NCBI GenBank assembly: GCA_963800865.1
Contig: CAWDCL010000004.1
Span: forward strand, 1,860,001 to 1,924,000
Length of the DNA stretch: 64,000 bases
Direction: 5' to 3'
From: JALOKP01 sp963800865
GTDB lineage: Bacteria > Acidobacteriota > Polarisedimenticolia > J045
The translations under genes and the position numbers were made by a program. Shown piece after piece: positions 1 through 8,990 of this stretch. The stretch's first letter is position 1. The number at the start of each line of letters is the position of its first letter. The notes beneath the pieces are model-generated. The model worked only from the letters and a program-made list of their open reading frames with translations, ran no database searches and was not told the DNA's origin.

Positions 1-593
1 GCAGGTCCTCGGTGATCAACGCCGGGGACGGCGGGCACGAGCACCCGACGCAGGCGCTGCTCGACGCGATGACCATGCGCCAGCGCTTCGGGCGCCTGTC
101 GGGGCTCAAGGTCGTGATCCTCGGCGACATCAAGCACAGCCGGGTCGCGCGCTCCAACATCAACCTCCTGACGAAGATGGGCTCGACGGTCGTCGCCTGC
201 GGACCGCCGACCCTGATCCCGGTCGGGGTCGAGGAAATGGGCGCCGAGGTGAGCTACCACCCCGACGTGGCGATCGAGGGGGCCGACGTGGTGATGGTGC
301 TCCGGATGCAGCTGGAGCGGATGAAGACCGGCTACGTGCCCAGCCTCAGGGAGTACGCGCGGCTGTACGCGCTGACCCCCGAGCGGCTCGAGCGGGCGCG
401 GCCGGAGGCGATCGTGATGCACCCCGGACCGATGAACCGGGGGGTCGAGATCGACGGCGGCCTGGCCGACGGGCCGCGCTCGGTGATCCTCGACCAGGTG
501 TCGAACGGCGTCGCGGTGAGGATGGCGGTCCTGTATCTCCTGGCAGGAGGCGAGCGTGAAGACGCTGCTGTTGCGACGGGCGCGGGTCGTTGA
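1..593 (+). CDS. pyrB: Aspartate carbamoyltransferase catalytic subunit, 3' part
   Basis: The 5' end lies outside the window; the reading frame is open from base 3. The enzyme joins carbamoyl phosphate to L-aspartate, the committed step of pyrimidine synthesis in the cytoplasm. The visible C-terminal two thirds contains the aspartate-domain motif GDGGHEHPTQALLD near the left edge, then LKVVILGDIKHSRVARSN, and VMHPGPMNRGVEID near the end, all typical of ATCase. The 3' end overlaps pyrC by 38 bp, so the two are co-transcribed and probably translationally coupled. Identification is firm; only the N-terminal carbamoyl-phosphate domain cannot be checked. Confidence 0.95.
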   Translation, partial: RSSVINAGDGGHEHPTQALLDAMTMRQRFGRLSGLKVVILGDIKHSRVARSNINLLTKMGSTVVACGPPTLIPVGVEEMGAEVSYHPDVAIEGADVVMVLRMQLERMKTGYVPSLREYARLYALTPERLERARPEAIVMHPGPMNRGVEIDGGLADGPRSVILDQVSNGVAVRMAVLYLLAGGEREDAAVATGAGR

Positions 594-1836
594 CCCGGCA
601 GGTGGGGTCGACGGGGTCCGCGACGTCCTGATCGAGGGCGGCCGGATCCTCAAGGTCGCGCAGCGGATCCAGCGGCGCGACGGCCAGGCGATCGACCTCG
701 ACGGGCTCGTGCTCTGTCCCGGGTTCATCGACATGCACGTCCACCTGCGCGAGCCGGGCCAGGAGTGGAAGGAGACGATCGCCAGCGGCACCGCCGCGGC
801 CGCGGCGGGCGGTTTCACGGCCGTCGCGGCGATGGCGAACACCGATCCGGTCAACGACTCGCGGGCGGTGACGGAGATGATCGTCGCCGAGGCGAAGCGG
901 CACGGTTCGGTCCGCGTCTACCCGGTCGGCGCGATCAGCAAGAAGCTGGAAGGGAAGGAACTCGCCGACGTCGGCGAGATGGTCGAGACCGGCGCGGTCG
1001 CGATCTCCGACGACGGCCGGCCGGTGATGGACCCGTCCCTGATGCGGCGGGCCCTCGAGTACGCCAAGGCGTTCGGGATCCCGGTGCTGGCCCACGAGAT
1101 GGACGACGCGCTCTGCGCCGGCGGCGTGATGCACGAAGGGGCGGTCTCGACGCGCCTCGGGCTTCCCGGGATGCCTCCGGCGGCCGAGGAGGCGATGATC
1201 GCGCGCGACCTCCTGCTGGCCGAGGACACCGGCGGGCGCCTGCACATCCAGCACCTGACGACCGGCCGCGGGCTGGCGCTGATCCGGCTCGGCCGGCGGC
1301 GCGGGATCCACGTCACCTGCGAGGTGACGCCGCACCACCTGACGCTGACCGACGAAGCGCTCGTGCGCTACGACACGAACCTCAAGATGAACCCGCCGCT
1401 GCGGCCGGAGGGCGACCGTGCCGCGCTGGTCCGGGGCCTCAAGGATGGCGTCGTCGACGCGATCGGGACCGACCACGCGCCGCACCACCACGACGAGAAG
1501 TGGGTGGAGTTCGCGCGCGCCCCGTTCGGGATCATCGGGCTCGAGACGGCGGTGCCGGTGCTGCTGACGAAGCTGGTCCACGAGGGAGGGCTGCCGCTCT
1601 CGCGCTTCGTCGAGCTGCTGACGGCGGGGCCGGCCGCCGCGCTGGGGGTTGCCGGCGGCAGCCTGGCGCAGGGCGAGGTCGCCGACATCACCGTGCTCGA
1701 CCTCGGCCGCGAGGGTGCGATCGACCCCGCCGGCTTCCGGAGCCGGTCGCGCAACACGCCCTACGAGGGCTTCCCCTTCAAGGGCCAGGCGGTGATGACG
1801 ATCGTCGGCGGCCGCATCGTTCACGACGCCCGCTGA
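556..1836 (+). CDS. pyrC: Dihydroorotase (class I, PyrC/AllB amidohydrolase)
   Basis: This 426-residue zinc amidohydrolase closes carbamoyl aspartate to dihydroorotate, the step after pyrB. The GTG start at 556 follows an AGGAGG-like ribosome site (caggaggcgag) inside the end of pyrB. The metal-binding motif DMHVHLREPG puts the HxH histidines at 61 and 63; ANTDPVNDS, CEVTPHHL and GTDHAPHHHDEK follow in the order seen in class I dihydroorotases. The C-terminus (SRNTPYEGFPFKGQ) is also family-typical. The gene is full length with no disruption. It sits between pyrB and purC, so pyrimidine and purine genes share one transcript direction. Confidence 0.96.
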   Translation: MKTLLLRRARVVDPAGGVDGVRDVLIEGGRILKVAQRIQRRDGQAIDLDGLVLCPGFIDMHVHLREPGQEWKETIASGTAAAAAGGFTAVAAMANTDPVNDSRAVTEMIVAEAKRHGSVRVYPVGAISKKLEGKELADVGEMVETGAVAISDDGRPVMDPSLMRRALEYAKAFGIPVLAHEMDDALCAGGVMHEGAVSTRLGLPGMPPAAEEAMIARDLLLAEDTGGRLHIQHLTTGRGLALIRLGRRRGIHVTCEVTPHHLTLTDEALVRYDTNLKMNPPLRPEGDRAALVRGLKDGVVDAIGTDHAPHHHDEKWVEFARAPFGIIGLETAVPVLLTKLVHEGGLPLSRFVELLTAGPAAALGVAGGSLAQGEVADITVLDLGREGAIDPAGFRSRSRNTPYEGFPFKGQAVMTIVGGRIVHDAR

Positions 1837-1886
1837 CCGCACGGGCGGGCCGCCACGGCGGCCGGCCCGCACCAGGAGACCGTTCG

Positions 1887-2774
1887 ATGTCGGCGATCAC
1901 GGAAACCCACCTCCCCGGCCAGAAGCTCCTCTCGCGCGGCAAGGTGCGCGACATCTACGACCTCGGCGACCGGCTGCTGCTGGTCGCCACGGACCGGATC
2001 TCGGCCTTCGACGTCGTGCTGCCGCAGCCGATCCCCGACAAGGGGAAGGTGCTGAACCAGCTCAGCGCGTTCTGGTTCGACTGGTCGGCGCCGATCGTGG
2101 GCAACCACCTCGTCAGCGCCGACGCCGGCAGCTTTCCCGCCGCGCTGCAGCCGTTCCGGGAGGTGCTGGCCGGCCGGTCCTCGCTGGTCCGGAAGGCGGC
2201 GATGTTCCCGGTCGAGTGCGTCGCCCGCGGGTACCTCTCCGGCTCGGGCTGGAAGGAGTACCGGGAGAGCGGGACGGTCTGCGGGATCCGCCTGCCGGCC
2301 GGCCTGCGGGAGTCGGACCGGCTCCCCGAGCCGATCTTCACCCCGGCGACCAAGGAAGAGACGGGGCACGACATCAACATCCCGTTCGAAACGGCCTGCG
2401 AGCTCGTGGGGACCGGGCCCGCCAGCGAGCTGAGACGGCTGACGCTCGCGCTCTACGGGCGGGCCGCCGCCTACGCCGCCGAGCGCGGGATCATCATCGC
2501 CGACACGAAATTCGAGTTCGGCGTGATCGACGGGGCGATCGCGATCTGCGACGAGATGCTCACCCCCGATTCCTCGCGCTTCTGGCCCGCCGACCAGTAC
2601 GCGCCGGGGGGCCCGCAGCCCTCGTTCGACAAGCAGTTCGTGCGCGATTTCCTGGAGTCGATCCGCTGGGACAAGAGCCCGCCGGCGCCGGACCTGCCGG
2701 CCGACGTGATCGCCGGGACGCGGGCGCGCTACGTCGAGGCGCTGACGATCCTTTCCGGGCACGGACTCGCCTAG
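1887..2774 (+). CDS. purC: Phosphoribosylaminoimidazole-succinocarboxamide synthase (SAICAR synthetase)
   Basis: This 295-residue enzyme condenses CAIR with aspartate using ATP in de novo purine synthesis. The start is the ATG at 1887, preceded by accaggaga; the frame is open further upstream, but homology begins here (LLSRGKVRDIYDLGDRLLLVATDRISAFDVV). The ATP- and substrate-binding motifs GKVRDIYD, RISAFDV, KGKVLNQLS, ECVARGYLSGSGWKEY and DEMLTPDSSRFW are all present. The length resembles the longer, yeast-like PurC form rather than the ~237-residue E. coli form. It lies 50 bp after pyrC in the same direction and ends tail to tail with the next gene. Confidence 0.96.
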   Translation: MSAITETHLPGQKLLSRGKVRDIYDLGDRLLLVATDRISAFDVVLPQPIPDKGKVLNQLSAFWFDWSAPIVGNHLVSADAGSFPAALQPFREVLAGRSSLVRKAAMFPVECVARGYLSGSGWKEYRESGTVCGIRLPAGLRESDRLPEPIFTPATKEETGHDINIPFETACELVGTGPASELRRLTLALYGRAAAYAAERGIIIADTKFEFGVIDGAIAICDEMLTPDSSRFWPADQYAPGGPQPSFDKQFVRDFLESIRWDKSPPAPDLPADVIAGTRARYVEALTILSGHGLA

Positions 2775-2795
2775 CCCGCCCCGGGGGCACCCGGA

Positions 2796-5268
2796 CTAGG
2801 GACAGGCCGGGTTCGGTCGCTTCACCCCGTTCGACGCGGCTCCCAGCTCCCCCGGGCCGCAGGCCGAGCGCGCCCGGCTGAGGTAGTAGAGCCCGGAACC
2901 CGCCCCGGGTTTTGCCGTATCGGTCGCCGACGGCGCCGGGAGGCCGGCGGCGAAGCAGCCGTGCGTGTAGCCGAACGGCGCGGCCAGCGTCCCGCGCGCC
3001 AGCTCGTAGCTGCTCGCGCCCGCCACCGCCGACCACTGGATCGTGGTGCGGTTCGGCCGCACGACGAGCGCGGTCGTGAGCCCGGGGGGCGCGATCCCCG
3101 AGTTGGCCGGCGCGCAGTCGGAGCAGGCCGGGAACCCGTCGCCGTCGGCATCGGTCAGATCGGGCACGGTGACGATCACCTCGTCGGCGGACGACTCGTG
3201 CCCGTCGCTCGCGGTCAGCGTGAAGACCAGCGCGCCGCCTCCCGGCGCAGCCGGCGGTGCGAAGGTCGGGCGTGGCGACGACGGATCGTCCAGCGCCGCC
3301 GGGGGCCCGGAGGTCTGGCTCCAGGCGAAGGCGAGCCGCTGCCCGTCGGGGTCGGAGCTGGCGCTGCCGTCGAGCGCGACGCGAGGGCCCCCGCGGACGC
3401 AGGTCGTAGACTGGTCGGGCCCGGCGACCGCGACCGGCGGCTTGTTCGGGTAGAGCGAACAGCCGGGCGATGGACGACAGGCCCGAGGCGTCGGTCGCCG
3501 TGAGCACCAGCTCGTAATAGAAGGGCTCCCCGGCGCCTCCGTGTTCCTCGGCGACGAACGAGCCGTTCGAGCCGACGCTGTCCTGGTACGGGTGCTCGTG
3601 CGCGTTGTGGTGCTGGATGATGGTCCACCGCAGCGAGTCACCCGGCAGCGTTGCCTGGTCGGGATCGGTGGCCATGCCGGAGAAGGGGATCACCTCCCCG
3701 TCGACGAATGTCGCGGGCGGCAGGGGCGAGAGAATCGTCGCCACCGGCGGGAGCGAGCCGACGGTCACGGTCACCTTGGCCGACGTCGTCACCTGGCCGT
3801 CGCTGACTTCGAGCGTCGCGATGAAGGAACCGTTCGCGGTGTAGGTGTGGACGACCGACTCGCCCTCCCCGGTCGTGCCGTCACCGAAACTCCAGTGGTA
3901 GGTGAGCGGGTCGCCGTCGGCGTCGGTCGTGCCGGCCGCGCTCAGCGTGACGACGAGCGGGGCGTAGCCCCAGGGGGGCGTGGCCGTGGCCTTCGGTCGG
4001 GGCGCATGGTTGCCCGCGCCCACCCAGAGGATCCGGTTCACGCTCCCGGAGGGGTACGAGAAGCTGGTCGCGATGTTGAGGTAGTACATGTTGCCGTCGG
4101 GGCCCAGCTGCAGGTCGACCGGACGGAAGTAGACGTCCCCCTGGGCGAAGTTCGAGATCGAGACCAGCTCGTCCTGTTCGTTGACGGTCAGGTACTTGAT
4201 CCAGTGCAGCGCATAGTCGGTGAAGAAGTAGCGGTCGACGTACTGCGAGGGATAGTTGCTGCCGACGTAGAAGACTGCCCCGGTCGCCGCGCCGCCGTCG
4301 ATCGTGTGGAGATAGGAGTGGATCGGGTTGGTCTGCGGCGGTTGCGCCGCGCATTCCGGCCCGAAGTACTGCCGGTAGGAAGGTTGCGGATCGTTGCCCT
4401 CCCAGCAGGGCCAGCCGAAGCTCGCCCCCGGCGCGCCGCGATTCACCTCCTCCCAGGTGCTCCAGCCGACGTCGTTGACGTAGAGGCGCCCGGTGGCCGG
4501 TCGGAACGCGGCCTTGAAGGGATTGCGCAGGCCGAGCTGGTAGACCTTGGAGCGGTTCGCGCCCGGCGTCGTGTAGAACGGGTTATCGACCGGTGCAGTG
4601 CCGTCGGGATTCAGGCGGAGGACCTTGCCGACCAGCTCGTTCGGGTCGAGCGCGCGCAGCGCGAGCGAAGCGGGGAAGTCGTACGGCGCGCCGTCTCCGA
4701 CCGTGGCGTACAGCTTGCCGTCCGGACCGAAGCGAAGCGCTCCGCCGGCGTGCGAGTCGACGTCGGACGGGATGCCGTCCACCAGGATGACCTCGCTGCC
4801 GGGGACCGCGACGTCGCCGTTGGCGGTCCAGCGCGTGATCCGGTGGATCCGCGAGGCGCTGTTCTTCGGGCTCGGCGGGACGATATCGGTCGTGTAGGCG
4901 AGGTAGACGTAACGGTTGGTCGCGAAGTCGGGGTCGATCGTCAGCCCGACCAGCCCCCGGTCGGTCTGGGTGTTGACGTCGACGGTCACGAACGGCGCGG
5001 TCAGGAGGCGCCCGTCGGCGGTCACCACCCGGACCCGGCCCTCCTTCTCGGCGACGAAGATCCGCCCGTCCGGCGCGAAGGCGAAGGCGGTCGGCCGGTC
5101 GAGCCCCTCGACCAGCAGCTCGTCGTCGAAGCCGGCGGGCCAGTTGACCCCCGAGTCGACGGGGAAGACGGATGCGGCGCACGCGAGGATCGCCGCGAAC
5201 AAGCACGAAATGCACCGATTGCCTCGCACGCCCAACCTCCGCGCCGGGAGGTCCCGGCCGCCGTTCAT
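2796..5268 (-). CDS. Secreted PQQ-type glucose/sorbosone dehydrogenase with PKD and C-terminal modules (one frame break)
   Basis: An N-terminal signal peptide (about residues 15-37) is followed by a glucose/sorbosone dehydrogenase beta-propeller (about 44-420; GLVGLTIDPDFATNRYVY, HAGGALRFGPDGKLYATVGDG). Then come a PKD domain (SFGDGTTGEGESVVHTY), a further Ig-like segment, a second PKD-like repeat (VALDGSASSDPDGQ) and a C-terminal module ending in GLYYLSRARSACG. Such proteins oxidise sugars outside the cell with a quinone cofactor; the substrate cannot be read from sequence. The first frame runs into an unrelated tail after position 3457. Skipping one extra base at 3456 (G on the coding strand, between TTC and CTC) restores 823 residues with no stop. 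The start could be a few codons downstream of 5268. Confidence 0.85.
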
Positions 5269-5408
5269 CCTTTACGGCGGAACCGGCCATCCGGCAAAGC
5301 CTCCGGCCGCAGCGGGTGCCGGGACGGGGCCCGGCCGGGTGGCGTAGCCTCCCCCCTGCCGCGCCGCGCAACCTCCCTCCGGCGCCCTCCGTATCACCGG
5401 GTGAGCCG

Positions 5409-5981
5409 ATGTCCCCACCAAGCCCGCTGCCGCCTGACGAAGCGCTGGTCGAGCGGAGCCTCGCGGGGGACGAGGACTCGTTCGGAGCGCTCGTGAGCCG
5501 CTACCAGGGGTACGTCGCCGCCGTCGCCGGTCGTGCCGGGGTCCCCCCGGCCGACCTGGCCGACGCCGTCAGCGGCGTCTTCCTCAAGGTCTGGCGGCAC
5601 CTGCACCAGTTCCGGCCGGGAACCCCGTTCGCCACCTGGCTCTACCGGATCACCGTCAACCACGCCTTCGACGAGTACCGCCGGACGCGCCGCGAGCGGG
5701 CGCATGCCGAGCTGCGCGACGAGGTCGCCGACCCCCGCCCGGCCGGTTCGGAGCGGCTCCTGAGCGACGAGCGGGCGGAACTCGTGCGGGCCGCGCTGGC
5801 CGAGCTCGAGCCGCACTACCGCGAGTCGCTCTACGCGGTCTACGTCGAGGGGCAGACGATCGCGGAGACCGCGGCCGCGCTCGGCGTTCCCGAGGGGACC
5901 GTCAAGGCGCGGCTCCACCGGGGACGGCACCTGCTGGCGGCGATCCTGCGCCGCCGCCATCCCGGGCACTTCGGAGCCTGA
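5409..5981 (+). CDS. RNA polymerase ECF-type sigma factor
   Basis: This 190-residue protein has the two-domain layout of extracytoplasmic-function sigma factors. Region 2 (about residues 18-85) contains FGALVSRYQGYVAAVAGR, VFLKVWRHLHQF and FATWLYRITVNHAFDEYRR. Region 4 (about 125-180) contains LEPHYRESLYAVYVEGQTIA and the helix-turn-helix VPEGTVKARLHRGR. It redirects RNA polymerase to a dedicated set of promoters. The ATG at 5409 was chosen because homology starts just after it. The next gene, 2 bp downstream, encodes a zinc-finger membrane protein that fits as its anti-sigma factor, and the third gene of the set is a membrane protein. The stimulus cannot be inferred. Confidence 0.92.
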   Translation: MSPPSPLPPDEALVERSLAGDEDSFGALVSRYQGYVAAVAGRAGVPPADLADAVSGVFLKVWRHLHQFRPGTPFATWLYRITVNHAFDEYRRTRRERAHAELRDEVADPRPAGSERLLSDERAELVRAALAELEPHYRESLYAVYVEGQTIAETAAALGVPEGTVKARLHRGRHLLAAILRRRHPGHFGA

Positions 5982-5983
5982 CG

Positions 5984-6625
5984 ATGCGCTGCGCGACCAC
6001 GCGACGGGTGATCACGGAGCGGCGGGGCCGCCCCGGGAACCGGCTCTCCCCGAGCCTCGAGGCCGAGCTTGCGCGGCACCTCGACGGCTGCCCGGCCTGC
6101 GCCGCGGATGCGGCGCTGGAGTCGCTCCTGGCTCAGCAGCTTGCCCGCGGCGGGGCCGGCGCCGCGGTCCGGCCCGTGGACGTGCGGGCCCGCGTGCTGA
6201 TCGCCCTCGTGAGCGAGCCTCCCGTCGATCGGCGGGCCGTGAGCCCGCGACAGCTCATCGCTGGAGCGGTCGCCGGCGGCGCGCTGGTGGCCGCGGCGGT
6301 GCTCGTCGCGGCCTGGGTGGGGCCGGTCGTCGCCGACCGGGTCGCCGGCGCCGGCGTCTGGCCGGTCCTCGGGGGATGGATCGAGCAGGGCCTGCGCACG
6401 GTGCGCGCGCTCGGCCTCGCCGCGGTCGAGAGCCTGCGCGCCGCCCTGGTCACCCTGGTCGAGCTGGTGACGGCGATCCCGGCGGTTCGACGCGCCTGGT
6501 CGTTCGCCTTCGCCGCACTCGGCCATCTCGCCCTGGCTTCGATGCTCGTCCTGTCCGCCTGGTGGATCGGGCGCGACGTCCTGCGGCCGGCCCGACGGTC
6601 GGCCCGCGAGGAGACCTTCCGATGA
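5984..6625 (+). CDS. Putative anti-sigma factor with N-terminal zinc finger
   Basis: This 213-residue membrane protein has a ZAS-type zinc-binding motif at the N-terminus: C3, H32-x3-C36-x2-C39 (ARHLDGCPACA). In this family the motif binds the partner ECF sigma factor in the cytoplasm. Hydrophobic segments lie at about 88-112 and 180-200, with a further moderately hydrophobic stretch between, so it should sit in the inner membrane. It starts 2 bp after the sigma-factor stop and its own stop overlaps the next start (ATGA), so the three genes form a coupled operon. The role is inferred from position and the zinc motif; the rest of the protein is not recognised. Confidence 0.75.
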   Translation: MRCATTRRVITERRGRPGNRLSPSLEAELARHLDGCPACAADAALESLLAQQLARGGAGAAVRPVDVRARVLIALVSEPPVDRRAVSPRQLIAGAVAGGALVAAAVLVAAWVGPVVADRVAGAGVWPVLGGWIEQGLRTVRALGLAAVESLRAALVTLVELVTAIPAVRRAWSFAFAALGHLALASMLVLSAWWIGRDVLRPARRSAREETFR

Positions 6626-7881
6626 CACGCACCGCGCCCGTCCTGCTGCTCGTGCTTGCGTTCCTGCCGGTTTTCGCCGAGGAGCCGGCGCCGGCGCCGG
6701 TCACCGAGCCGGATGCGACGGCCGCCGTGACGGAGGAACCTGCGCCGCCCGCGACGAGAGCCGTCCGCGAGCGCGTCGGGGTGCTCACCGCGATCGAGGT
6801 CGCGGCGGACGAGGTGGTCGAGGGCGACGTCGTCTGCATCGGCGGCACCGCCAGCGTGGCCGGACGGGTCACGGGCGACGTCGTCGTCGTGGGGGGGACG
6901 CTCGACCTGGCGGGCGCGGTCGAGGGGGAACTCGTCGCCGTGGGGTCTTCCGTCTCGTTCGGACCGGACGCGTCGGTGCGCGAGGACGTCGTGACCGTCG
7001 GAAGCCGCGTGGACGACGCCGGACTCGAGTACGGCGGCCAGCGGGTGAACGTGGTCCCGATTTTCGGCATCCCGACCGCGCGCGGGTCGTTCGGCGTCTT
7101 CACGTCGATCCTGGGCTGGATGGCGCTGCTGCGCGTCTTCCTGGTCTTCATCGTGATCCTGGCCTGCCTCGCGCTCGCGCCGCGCCAGGTCCAGGAGCTG
7201 AGCGAGCGGATCGGCCTGGGCTACGTGCGCGCGCTGTTCATCGGCCTGGTCGCGCACGCGGCGCTCTTCGCGATCGGACTGTTGCTGGCGATCACGGTGA
7301 TCGGGCTGCCTGTCCTGCTGGCGCTGCTGGCGGCCTTCTGGCTGCTGCGGATCCTCGGTCGCGCGGGGCTGTTCCACGCCGTCGGTCTGGGGCTCGGCCG
7401 CGGGTTGTCGCGCGAGATGTCGCTCGTCGGCGCGACGCTGCTCGGATTCGTGCCGTGGGCCCTGCTCGTCGTGCTGCCCTACTTCTTCGGCTTCGCCGGG
7501 CTGATCGTGGCGATCGCGGTGCGGATCGTGCTCTGGCTGCTGGTCGACTTCCCGGCGATCGGGGTCGTGCTGGAGTGGCTCTACGAGCAGCGCCGGGTGC
7601 GACCGTCGGCCGCGATCCCGCCGACCCCGCCCGCACCGCCCGTCGTGCCGGTCTCGGTCGTAGCGCCGGCCGGCCGTCAGATCAGCGCGGCCAGCGACTC
7701 GCACGCGCCCGCGAAGGGCCGCGGCCCCGTCGGACGGTCGCGCCCGCCCGGGAACCGTGCCAGGAGCGCGTCGAGCCGCCGCGCGCTGGCGGTCACCCGG
7801 TCCGGCGGCAGGTCCCCCTGCGCGATCCGGCGCGCGAGTTCGTCGCGCGCGCGGCGCGGTGCGTCGAGGCCGTGGCAGTAG
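6622..7881 (+). CDS. Membrane protein with bactofilin-like periplasmic repeat region
   Basis: The 419-residue frame begins with a signal peptide (LLLVLAFLPVFAEE). A region of short beta repeats follows at about 55-130 (GDVVCIGGTASVAGRVTGDVVVVGGTL), of the kind seen in bactofilin/polymer-forming proteins. Four or five membrane segments fill about 155-330. It is coupled to the anti-sigma gene by a 4-bp overlap and may be the output or sensor of that system (inference). The last ~70 residues are low-complexity Arg/Ser/Ala and overlap the convergent nagZ coding region by 205 bp. The natural end is therefore probably near 7680, and the extension may come from a lost stop codon. Confidence 0.7.
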   Translation: MTRTAPVLLLVLAFLPVFAEEPAPAPVTEPDATAAVTEEPAPPATRAVRERVGVLTAIEVAADEVVEGDVVCIGGTASVAGRVTGDVVVVGGTLDLAGAVEGELVAVGSSVSFGPDASVREDVVTVGSRVDDAGLEYGGQRVNVVPIFGIPTARGSFGVFTSILGWMALLRVFLVFIVILACLALAPRQVQELSERIGLGYVRALFIGLVAHAALFAIGLLLAITVIGLPVLLALLAAFWLLRILGRAGLFHAVGLGLGRGLSREMSLVGATLLGFVPWALLVVLPYFFGFAGLIVAIAVRIVLWLLVDFPAIGVVLEWLYEQRRVRPSAAIPPTPPAPPVVPVSVVAPAGRQISAASDSHAPAKGRGPVGRSRPPGNRARSASSRRALAVTRSGGRSPCAIRRASSSRARRGASRPWQ

Positions 7882-8753
7882 AGCGCCAGGTCGCAGCCCG
7901 CGTCGAGTGCTCGCCATGCGCGCTCGCCCGGTCCCGCACCGGTCGCGACCGCCCCCATCTCGAGATCGTCGCTGATCACGAGTCCGTCGTAGGCGATCCG
8001 CCCCCGGAGCCAGTCGCCGATCAGCGTCCGGCTGAAGGTCGCCGGTCGCGGCGCGTCGCCGTCGAGCGCGGGGTAGTGCGCGTGCGCCGTCATCACCAGC
8101 GGCGAGCGCGCGGCGAGCGCGCGGTACGGGAGGAGGTGCTCGTCCCACAGCGCGTCCGTCGACAGGGGCGAGGTGGCGAGCGCGAGGTGCGTGTCGAGGT
8201 CGGTCCCGCCGAGCCCGGGAAAGTGCTTCAGGCAGCCGGCGATCCCCGCCGCTTCCAGCCCGTCGAGTACCGCTTCGGCCACCGCCGTGACTCGTTCCGG
8301 CGCCGTTCCAAAGGAGCGATCGCCGATCGCGTTGATCCCCGGGCCGTCGTCGAGATCGACGATCGGGTGGAAGTCGACGTCGAACCCGAGCGCGGCGAGC
8401 GCGCGCCCGACCGCGGCCCAGACCGCCTGCACACGCCCCGCGCCCCAGTCGGCCTGGACCCGGCCCGGCGGCAGGCGGTGGAACAGCGGTTCGATCTCGC
8501 GCAGCCGGTTGACCCGCCCCCCCTCCTGGTCCACCGCCACGAACAGGGGCACCCCCCCGGCTTCCCGCAGGCCGACGATCAGGTCCGCCGTCTGGCCCGG
8601 CGAACGCAGGTTGCGGGCGAAGAGGATGACGCCGGCAGGACGCAGTTCCTCCAGCGCTCGCGCCTCTTCCGCCGGAAGTTCCGGCCCCGAGAGGGCGGCG
8701 ACGACGAGTCGCCCGGCGGCCTGGTCGACGAAGACGGGGTCGGGATCGCGCAT
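7677..8753 (-). CDS. nagZ: Beta-N-acetylhexosaminidase (glycoside hydrolase family 3)
   Basis: This 358-residue GH3 enzyme removes N-acetylglucosamine from peptidoglycan fragments during cell-wall recycling. Diagnostic motifs are VILFARNL, FVAVDQEGGRVNRLRE, the His/Asp loop KHFPGLGGTDLDTH and the nucleophile segment ISDDLEMGAV. There is no signal peptide, which fits a cytoplasmic NagZ. The frame has GTG at 8756 followed at once by ATG at 8753. A promoter at 8760-8788 would start RNA near 8753, so I take the ATG and suspect a leaderless transcript. Its 3' end overlaps the C-terminal extension of the gene on the other strand. Confidence 0.93.
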   Translation of the reverse strand: MRDPDPVFVDQAAGRLVVAALSGPELPAEEARALEELRPAGVILFARNLRSPGQTADLIVGLREAGGVPLFVAVDQEGGRVNRLREIEPLFHRLPPGRVQADWGAGRVQAVWAAVGRALAALGFDVDFHPIVDLDDGPGINAIGDRSFGTAPERVTAVAEAVLDGLEAAGIAGCLKHFPGLGGTDLDTHLALATSPLSTDALWDEHLLPYRALAARSPLVMTAHAHYPALDGDAPRPATFSRTLIGDWLRGRIAYDGLVISDDLEMGAVATGAGPGERAWRALDAGCDLALYCHGLDAPRRARDELARRIAQGDLPPDRVTASARRLDALLARFPGGRDRPTGPRPFAGACESLAALI

Positions 8754-8759
8754 CACGCG

Positions 8760-8788
8760 ATTGTCCGGAGCCGCGGCGGGCGCGTCAA
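8760..8788 (-). promoter_or_regulatory. Predicted sigma70-type promoter of nagZ
   Basis: On the minus strand, TTGACG (8788-8783), a 17-bp spacer and GACAAT (8765-8760) match the spacing and form of other promoters in this window. The predicted transcription start falls on the nagZ ATG at 8753, which leaves no room for a leader. Confidence 0.6.
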
Positions 8789-8962
8789 CGCGCCGCGGAC
8801 GGGCAGGGAGGATCCGGGACCGCGAACGATAATGCCCCTTGGGATAATCTCTGTTAGTCGGTGCTTCGCGACGCTATCCGTCTTTTGTTCAGCAACTTAG
8901 CAGCAGCCTCGAATGTCCTGCAGCGACCGGGCGGAAAATCGGGGGCTTGCCGGGGGAGGGTC

Positions 8963-8990
8963 CCGAGGTTATCTTTCGCCTCGGCTTTTT
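8963..8990 (+). terminator. Rho-independent terminator-like hairpin upstream of the M23 gene
   Basis: The 6-bp stem ccgagg (8963-8968) pairs with cctcgg (8979-8984) around a 10-base loop and runs straight into cttttt (8985-8990). It lies 40 bp before the M23 peptidase start, so it could end an upstream small RNA or act as an attenuator. Confidence 0.45.

Noticed and set aside
8820..8990. 6S RNA or signal-recognition-particle RNA
   Set aside because: The expected long central-bubble hairpin of 6S RNA and the conserved SRP tetraloop motifs are not found.
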